Shown here: one piece after another, positions 59,079 to 64,000 of the stretch
Layout: each line of letters opens with the position of its first letter
Position numbering within the stretch: the stretch's first letter is position 1
Assembly: GCF_001570365.1 (NCBI RefSeq)
Contig: NZ_BBYK01000068.1
Span: 1 to 64,000 of the forward strand
DNA from: Microtetraspora fusca
Lineage (GTDB): Bacteria; Actinomycetota; Actinomycetes; Streptosporangiales; Streptosporangiaceae
Direction of reading: 5' to 3'
Length of the DNA stretch: 64,000 bases
Notes under the pieces: generated by a model
Told to the model about the DNA's origin: nothing
The model's input: only the letters and a program-made list of their open reading frames with translations
The model's database searches: none
Made by a program: the position numbers and the translations under genes

Positions 59079-59978
59079 TCAGACGGGGGTGGGGATCTCC
59101 GACTCGGGCTCGCCCCTGGTCAGCCGCTCGACGGCCAGGGCCTCGGTGAACCGGCGGCGTGCCGTCCACACGCCTGGGTCGGCGGCGCCGGCCAGCGCCT
59201 CCTCGTACCGGTCGATGACGACGTCGGCGAGGCCCTCGCAGTCGCCGATGACCTCGGCGCAGCGGATGTCCAGGCCCTCGTGGTTCGCGCCGTACGCCAG
59301 GGCCTGGGCCCAGATGCGTTCGAGGACGCCGCCGGCGAACAGCAGGTACGGCAGGACGATCACGCGCTTGGCCCCGAGCCTGCGGCAGCGCTCCAGGCCG
59401 CCGGGGACGCCGGGCCGGTTGTGCGACATGTACGCGGTCTCGACGGTCAGCATGTCGGAGGCGTGGGTCTCCCAGAACAGCCGGGAGACGCGGTGGACCT
59501 CGGCGTTGACGGCGGGGTCGGCGGCGCCGTGGCCGACCAGGACGACGGCCGTCTCGGCGGGGTCGATGTCCTCGGGCATCTCCTCGGTGACGAGGCGGGG
59601 CATGTCGGCCTGGGCGTCGGCGAGCCGCTCGGCGAGCAGTTCGAGGATGCGGGGGTCGGGGCCGAGCGGCCGGGCGAGGTCGAACTCCAGAGTGGGGTGG
59701 CGCTCCTGTTCCAGCGCCATGGTGCCGGGGATGTCGCCGAGGGCCTCGCGGTCGCCGGTGAGACTGAGCGGCAGCGCGATGAGGTGGTGGTGGCCGTGCG
59801 CGATCAGCGAGGAGATGGAGTCGCGGAGCTGCGGCCGGGCCTTGTTGATGAAGCCTCCGGTGACCTCGGCGACGCGCTGATCGAGCCGGCAGCGGAGCCG
59901 ATGAACGAACCTGCCGAACTCGGCGACCCCCGTCTCATCGTGGGTCCCGTGCCCGATGAGCAGCAGCGGCGGTTTCAT
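59079..59978 (-). CDS. Sirohydrochlorin cobalto-/ferrochelatase, double CbiX domain
   Basis: 299-aa protein with two CbiX-type halves. Each has the metal-chelatase motif: LLLIGHGTHDE near residue 6 with HGHHHLIALPLSL, and VVLVGHGAADPAVNAE near 150 with RVIVLPYLLFAGGV. It inserts Co2+ or Fe2+ into sirohydrochlorin for cobalamin or siroheme. The position ahead of cobT and near cysG fits either pathway. ATG at 59978. An 18-aa ORF lies 100 bases upstream on the same strand. Confidence 0.92.
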   Translation of the reverse strand: MKPPLLLIGHGTHDETGVAEFGRFVHRLRCRLDQRVAEVTGGFINKARPQLRDSISSLIAHGHHHLIALPLSLTGDREALGDIPGTMALEQERHPTLEFDLARPLGPDPRILELLAERLADAQADMPRLVTEEMPEDIDPAETAVVLVGHGAADPAVNAEVHRVSRLFWETHASDMLTVETAYMSHNRPGVPGGLERCRRLGAKRVIVLPYLLFAGGVLERIWAQALAYGANHEGLDIRCAEVIGDCEGLADVVIDRYEEALAGAADPGVWTARRRFTEALAVERLTRGEPESEIPTPV

Positions 59979-60078
59979 CTGCCTGATCTCCCATGCCTTG
60001 ACCTGCGGATTTGTAATCCGGCTCGCGAGGATAGCCGACCGTGCCGACGATGGGCACTGCTCGTGCCGTCGGCAAGGG

Positions 60079-60135
60079 TCAGACGGGCGAGACGATCATC
60101 CGGCCGGCGGCCGCTCCGGACATAGGAAATTTCAT
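60079..60135 (-). CDS. 18-aa peptide ORF coupled to the double-GNAT gene
   Basis: 19-codon ORF including stop encoding MKFPMSGAAAGRMIVSPV. Its ATG overlaps the TAA stop of the double-GNAT gene (TAATG) and a GAGGGG lies about 8 bases upstream. It has three Met codons. It could be a leader peptide for the downstream CbiX/cobT unit, a product of its own, or an accident of termination-reinitiation sequence. I do not recognise it. Confidence 0.35.
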   Translation of the reverse strand: MKFPMSGAAAGRMIVSPV

Positions 60136-61208
60136 TACATTTCCCCTCTGAGCACACTGAACATTACGGCATCGGAGCGTCCGCCGGGCACCGGAACCGC
60201 CTGCCGCAGTATGCCTTCCTGGACGAAACCGGCCCGTTTCGCCACCGCCTGGCTCGCGTGGTTGCCGGTCGCGATCACGAGCTGGACGCGGTCGAAGCCG
60301 AGGTCGAGCAGGTGCGCGGTGACGAGCCGGGTCGCCTCGACGGCGTGGCCGCGCCTGCGCGCCCACGGCGAGATCCAGTAGCCCACCTCGACGTCGCCCC
60401 GCTCCCGGTCGGCCCGATGGACGCCGACCGCGCCCGCGAGCCGTCCGCCGTCGCGCGGCTCGATGGCGAAGTTGGCGCCGGAGAGGCCGGGCGCGTGGGC
60501 GTGGCGGGTGCACCACTCGACCGCGCGTTCCAGGGTGTATCCGGCGGCCCACGGCATCCAGCGGGCGATCTCGGGGTCGTCCCGCACCGCGGCGAGCACG
60601 TCGAAGGCGTCCCGCCGGTCGAACGGCCGCAGGACGATGTGCTCGCCGCCGAGCCTGCGTCCGACGACCGTACGGCCGTCGCCGCGCAGCAGACCGAAGA
60701 CGACCAGGTCGTGCGGGCCGTCGTCCTCGAAGCCGGCGCCGCGCAGCACCCCCTCACGGATGAATCCGGCCTTCTCCGCGACCCTGATCGAGGCGGTGTT
60801 GTCCAGGTTCGCGCGCAGCTCGACCCGGCGCAGCGGCCCGGGGCCGAGCATGCGGTCGGTGAGCCCCTTGAGCGCCTCGGGCGCGTACCCGCGCCCCCGG
60901 TAGGCGGGGCGGACGCCGTAGCCGACCTCGGCGGTGGCCGCGGCCCACTGGGCCTTGAACAGGCTGATGGCGCCGACGATCACGCCACCCGCCTCCATCG
61001 CGAGGTGGATGCCCTGACCCGAGCGCCACAGCTCGTGCACGCCCTGGGAGAGCCAGGCGCCGACACCGATCGCGTGGCCCGGGGCGCCCGGGGGCAGCCC
61101 CACCTGCCCGCCCTCCTTGACGATCTCGCATACCTGCGCGGCGTCACCCGGGCCGAAGGGCCGCAGGACGAGCCTCTCGGTGGTGATCATGAGGCGCTCG
61201 TCGAACAT
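60135..61208 (-). CDS. Double GNAT-domain acetyltransferase
   Basis: 357-aa protein with two RimJ/RimL-type GNAT domains in tandem. The first spans about 1-170 (TERLVLRPFGPGDAAQV..., RPAYRGRGYAPEALKGLTDRML, NTASIRVAEKAGFIREGVLRG). The second spans about 185-357 (IVLRPFDRRDAFDVL, SPWARRRGHAVEATRLVTAHLL, NHASQAVAKRAGFVQEGILRQ). Both have the AcCoA loop, so both may bind acetyl-CoA. The substrates are probably protein N-termini or amines. Start is ATG at 61208. Confidence 0.9.
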   Translation of the reverse strand: MFDERLMITTERLVLRPFGPGDAAQVCEIVKEGGQVGLPPGAPGHAIGVGAWLSQGVHELWRSGQGIHLAMEAGGVIVGAISLFKAQWAAATAEVGYGVRPAYRGRGYAPEALKGLTDRMLGPGPLRRVELRANLDNTASIRVAEKAGFIREGVLRGAGFEDDGPHDLVVFGLLRGDGRTVVGRRLGGEHIVLRPFDRRDAFDVLAAVRDDPEIARWMPWAAGYTLERAVEWCTRHAHAPGLSGANFAIEPRDGGRLAGAVGVHRADRERGDVEVGYWISPWARRRGHAVEATRLVTAHLLDLGFDRVQLVIATGNHASQAVAKRAGFVQEGILRQAVPVPGGRSDAVMFSVLRGEM

Positions 61209-61228
61209 GGATTCCCTCCGGTTGCGAT

Positions 61229-61252
61229 GTTTGGGGGGGACGGGGCGGGTAC
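61229..61252 (+). promoter_or_regulatory. SigB-like stress promoter ahead of the DUF2795 gene
   Basis: GTTT (61229-61232), 14-base spacer, GGGTAC (61247-61252). This fits the actinomycete SigB/SigF-type consensus of G-x-x-T, N14-16, GGGTAC/T. The predicted start point lies about 30 bases before the ATG at 61289. Confidence 0.65.
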
Positions 61253-61288
61253 GGGCCTCCTCATGACCCGGATTCGGGAGGTGAGGTC

Positions 61289-61705
61289 ATGAGTATCCAA
61301 CGCGGCAGCGACAAGCACAGCCCCCGGGTGGACGACGAGCAGAAGCACGAGACTGAGGGCCTCACCCGGGGCGGTGGCACCACCCACGCCGAGGAGTGGA
61401 AGGAGCCGGAGCCGACGCAACGGGCCGAGGAGGACCTGCAGCCGGGCCGCCGGCCGCCGGGGCACGAGCCGGGAACCCCGATCGGCATCACCCCCGCGGA
61501 CGTCGAGCGCCGCAGCAACCTGGCCAAGTGGCTGAGCGACGCCGAATACCCGGCCAACCGCGAGAACCTGTTGGCCCACGCCGAGGAGAAGAGCGCTCCC
61601 GACGCCGTGATCGAGGCCGTCCGTCAGCTTCCCGAGCTCAAGTTCCACAATGTCGGCGAGGTGGCCGAGGCCCTCGGGCTCGGGGTCGAGCGCCACCGCT
61701 GGTGA
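61289..61705 (+). CDS. DUF2795-domain protein
   Basis: 138 aa. The N-terminal ~65 residues are charged and disordered; residues about 65-138 form the DUF2795 helical domain (GITPADVERRSNLAKWLSDAEYPANRENLLAHAEEKSAPDAVIEAVRQLPELKFHNVGEVAEALG). GGGAGG is 7 bases before the ATG. Such proteins are common in actinomycetes and often lie near general-stress genes. The SigB-like promoter and the partner BaeRF2 gene 11 bases downstream support a stress operon. Function unknown. Confidence 0.85.
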   Translation: MSIQRGSDKHSPRVDDEQKHETEGLTRGGGTTHAEEWKEPEPTQRAEEDLQPGRRPPGHEPGTPIGITPADVERRSNLAKWLSDAEYPANRENLLAHAEEKSAPDAVIEAVRQLPELKFHNVGEVAEALGLGVERHRW

Positions 61706-61716
61706 GGGGAGACCTC

Positions 61717-62787
61717 GTGAGACTGGACTCAGTCCGTCATCTGTACGAGCGCCGCGGACCTTTCGTCTCGGTCTATCTGGACACCGCCCGCATCACGGAG
61801 GACGCGGCCACCGCGGTCGAGCTGCGCTGGCGGCGGATCGACGAGGAGCTGACGGCGCGGGGCGCGCCGCCCGAGGTGCGCGCCCCCATCGGCGAGCTGG
61901 TCAAGGAGCCGACGCAGGCGGCGCCGGGGCGCGCGGTGTTCGCCGAAGGGACGTCCGTGGTGCTGACCGAACCCCTGGCCGCGCCGCCGCGGCGCGAGAT
62001 CGCCCGCTGGTCGCCGCTGCCCCACGTGGTGCCCATGCTGGCCCAGCGCGGGGAGACGGTGCCGCACCTGGAGGTCCTGGCCGACCACGCGGGGGCGGAC
62101 GTGATCGTCTCGTGCGGCGGCCGGAAACGCGAGCTGACGGTCGAGGCCGCCGCCGAGTGGCCCATCCAGAAGACCGGCCAGGGGGGCTGGTCGCAGACCC
62201 GGTACGAGCGGGACGCCGAGGAGACCTGGCGGCGCAACGCCGTCGCGGTGGCCGAGGTGATGGAGAAGGAGGCGCACGGCATCGGCGCGGAGGTCATCGT
62301 GCTGGCGGGCGAGCCGCAGACCCGCCGCATGATCATGGACGCTCTCAGCAAGGACACGGCCTCCCGGGTCGTGGTGGCCGAGCGCGGCAGCCGCGCCCCG
62401 GGGGCCGCCGACGAGCCGTTCCAGTCGGAGGTGAACCACGCCATCGAGGTCTGGCAGCGGAAACGGCACACCGCGCTGCTCGACGCCTACCACGCGGGGC
62501 CGTACGCGACGGGTCTGGCCGAGACCGCGCGGGTGCTGCGCGACGGGCGGGTGGCGACGCTGCTGCTGCGGGACGACCCGACCTCCGACGCCACGCTGTG
62601 GATCGGCCCGGAGGGCACCCAGCTCGCCGCCGACCCGGGCGAGCTGAACGACCTGGGCGTGGACCTGCCGGTCGAGGAGCGGGCCGACGCCGCCCTGGCC
62701 CGTGCCGTCGCGATGACCGACGCCGAGCTCTGGTTCGTGCCGGAACTCGACTCTCCCGACGGCGTCGGCGCGGTGCTCAGGTACTGA
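61717..62787 (+). CDS. Bacterial archaeo-eukaryotic release-factor-like protein (BaeRF2 family, Rv2629-type)
   Basis: 356-aa protein starting at GTG 61717 with GGGGAG 5 bases upstream. The start MRLDSVRHLYERRGPFVSVYLDTAR, the middle PHLEVLADHAGADVIVS and the end DAELWFVPELDSPDGVGAVLRY match Rv2629-type proteins, which share the domain-2/3 architecture of eRF1. They are linked to ribosome rescue or hibernation under stress and to DosR hypoxia regulation. It follows the DUF2795 gene. Its C-terminus overlaps the convergent lutC end by 11 bases. Confidence 0.88.
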   Translation: MRLDSVRHLYERRGPFVSVYLDTARITEDAATAVELRWRRIDEELTARGAPPEVRAPIGELVKEPTQAAPGRAVFAEGTSVVLTEPLAAPPRREIARWSPLPHVVPMLAQRGETVPHLEVLADHAGADVIVSCGGRKRELTVEAAAEWPIQKTGQGGWSQTRYERDAEETWRRNAVAVAEVMEKEAHGIGAEVIVLAGEPQTRRMIMDALSKDTASRVVVAERGSRAPGAADEPFQSEVNHAIEVWQRKRHTALLDAYHAGPYATGLAETARVLRDGRVATLLLRDDPTSDATLWIGPEGTQLAADPGELNDLGVDLPVEERADAALARAVAMTDAELWFVPELDSPDGVGAVLRY

Positions 62788-63421
62788 TCACGACTTCGAG
62801 GGTGCGCGGGCCGTGCACGCCCTCGACCCGGTCGAGCTCGATGTCGCTGGTCGCCGACGGCCCGCTGATCCAGGTCAACGGCCGTTCGGGGGCCAGCCGG
62901 GCCACGGCGTCCGGCACCCCCGCCACGACCTGGTCGGCGCGTACGACGCACAGGTGGTAGTCCGGCAGCAGCGTCAGCGCGCGGCGTCCCTGGCCCGTGC
63001 CGGCGTCGAGGACGATCGTGCCGGTCTCCGCGATCGCCACCGCGCATCCGGTGATCACGCCGTCCACGCGGTCGAGGTCGTCGGCGCTCAGTTCGGGGTC
63101 GTCCCCCACGGTCTCGTACGGCAGGGCCTCGGCCTCCCGGGGGCGGAGCCAGGCGGGCGGGAGGCCGTCCGGGACGACGAGGCGAGCGGCGTCACGGCGG
63201 GCGAGCGCCTCCCGCACCACGGAGGCGATCTCGGCTTCGGGGACCACGTGGACGATCGCCCGGTAGTCGCGCAGCCGCTCGGCGAGCAGGTCGATCGGCC
63301 GCGGCTCCGCGGTCCCGGCGTCGGGACCGGTCGCCCCCCGGTAGTCGCGGGGCACCTCCACGTCGGGCGCACCCGCGACGGCGCCTCTGATGCGGGCGAG
63401 GATCTGGTCGCGCGCGTTCAT
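62777..63421 (-). CDS. lutC: LutC-type L-lactate utilisation protein
   Basis: 214-aa protein of the LUD superfamily. The ATG at 63421 overlaps the lutB stop (ATGA). Typical features are the GCAVAIAETGTIVLDAGTGQGRRALTLLPDYHLCVV core (about 128-165). It is the third component of the iron-sulfur lactate oxidation complex. It overlaps the convergent BaeRF2 gene end by 11 bases. Confidence 0.93.
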   Translation of the reverse strand: MNARDQILARIRGAVAGAPDVEVPRDYRGATGPDAGTAEPRPIDLLAERLRDYRAIVHVVPEAEIASVVREALARRDAARLVVPDGLPPAWLRPREAEALPYETVGDDPELSADDLDRVDGVITGCAVAIAETGTIVLDAGTGQGRRALTLLPDYHLCVVRADQVVAGVPDAVARLAPERPLTWISGPSATSDIELDRVEGVHGPRTLEVVIST

Positions 63422-64000
63422 CGGGCGCCTCCGTCCTGGCGCTCGGTTCCCGTCCGTCCCCCGGTGCGGTCCCACCAGTCGCGGAACGACTCGCGAGGGA
63501 TGTCGGGGAGGTCGCGGGTGTCGGTCCACGCCGACATCGGGCCGGGCAGCCGCTTCGGCACGAACCGGCGCAGCCGCCCGCCCGCCCGCTGCGCCAGCGC
63601 GAGCCGTTCCGGCCGGTTGAATATCCAGCCCGCGGCCGCCATGCCCAGGCGCTCCGCGCGCGGGTGCCGCGCCTTGGCCCGCAGGTCGACCAGCACCTCC
63701 GGGATGTCGATGGCCACCGGGCACACCTCGTAGCAGGCGCCGCACAGCGACGATGCGTACGGCAGCGAGCGGTCCAGCTCCGATCCCATGCCGCGGAGCT
63801 GCGGCGTGAGGATCGCCCCGATCGGGCCGGGATAGACCGATCCGTAGGCGTGGCCGCCGGCGCGCTCGTACACCGGGCAGACGTTGAGGCAGGCGGAGCA
63901 GCGGATGCAGCGCAGCGCCTGGCGGCCGACCTCGTCGGCGAGGACGCCGGTGCGCCCGTTGTCGAGCAGGACGAGATGGAACTCCTGCCCCTCGGTCGCG
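63418..64000 (-). CDS. lutB: LutB-type iron-sulfur protein, cut by window edge
   Basis: C-terminal 193 residues of the iron-sulfur subunit of L-lactate oxidation; the 5' end and lutA lie beyond the window. Ferredoxin-like clusters are visible: CIRCSACLNVCP and CGACYEVCPV, each typical of a 4Fe-4S site. The frame continues to base 64000, where reading begins in-frame with ATEGQEFHLVLLDNG. The stop overlaps the lutC start. Confidence 0.92.
   Translation of the reverse strand, partial: ATEGQEFHLVLLDNGRTGVLADEVGRQALRCIRCSACLNVCPVYERAGGHAYGSVYPGPIGAILTPQLRGMGSELDRSLPYASSLCGACYEVCPVAIDIPEVLVDLRAKARHPRAERLGMAAAGWIFNRPERLALAQRAGGRLRRFVPKRLPGPMSAWTDTRDLPDIPRESFRDWWDRTGGRTGTERQDGGAR

Noticed and set aside
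60006-60020. tRNA anticodon-arm-like hairpin CGGATT-TGT-AATCCG
   Set aside because: There is no acceptor, D or T arm, so it is a simple hairpin, not a tRNA or a clear attachment site.
57827-60134. Cobalamin riboswitch near cobT or CbiX
   Set aside because: The gaps are short and lack the conserved B12-box.

Overview
The window is high-GC actinobacterial chromosome. It has GTG/TTG starts, many 4-base start/stop overlaps, SpoIIE/HATPase switch proteins, an XRE-DUF5753 regulator, a c-di-AMP riboswitch and a Streptomyces-type ssb/dynamin cluster. The mix suggests a filamentous actinomycete of the Streptosporangiales or a close relative; I inferred this from gene content, not from a database search. 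From memory of the Mycobacterium tuberculosis map, much of the gene set follows the interval valS-clpX-clpP2-clpP1-tig-rpiB-Rv2466c-pepN-Rv2468c-Rv2469c-glbO-aglA-thioesterase-ettA-ssb2. The window therefore looks like an old core block with lineage-specific insertions, and no integrase or transposase is visible.

Layout. 1-7.3 kb: protein quality control and translation on the minus strand (valS, clpX, the clpP1-clpP2 operon, tig). 7.5-12.2 kb: regulatory block (XRE-DUF5753 regulator, HATPase switch protein, tRNA-Gly, tRNA-Pro, GAF-SpoIIE-HATPase phosphatase, small membrane protein). 12.3-18.2 kb: a 25-aa ribosomal protein bL37 gene, a DeoR regulator coupled to galT, a c-di-AMP riboswitch ahead of a secreted coiled-coil cell-wall protein that seems to start at CTG, a site-2 protease and a membrane SpoIIE phosphatase. 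18.3-37.6 kb: mostly housekeeping enzymes (Eis-like acetyltransferase, rpiB, def, aldehyde dehydrogenase, mycothiol-type nitroreductase, pepN, amidase, NERD protein, ilvD, HNH protein, prolyl oligopeptidase, purU) with several small or unknown proteins.

37.6-42.6 kb is the most unusual stretch. A minus-strand series holds an XRE/TPR regulator coupled to a GNAT acetyltransferase, then a promoter-like AT-rich gap, then a 24-aa lysine-rich peptide gene whose stop codon overlaps the start of a 668-aa ATPase-like/TPR protein. 43-49.6 kb: mscS, glbO, aglA, thioesterase, ettA and a diguanylate cyclase. 50-60 kb: a second ssb and two dynamin-like GTPases, the first with an ~820-residue disordered N-terminus carrying repeated W-[DE]-x-[FP] motifs. 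The GTPases are translationally coupled to cysG and followed upstream by cobT and a CbiX-type chelatase. 60-64 kb: double GNAT protein with an 18-aa coupled ORF, a DUF2795-BaeRF2 pair behind a SigB-like promoter, and lutC with the cut-off lutB.

Large open frames antisense to these genes are GC-bias shadows and are left out. Well-formed stem-loop terminators separate many of the transcription units.
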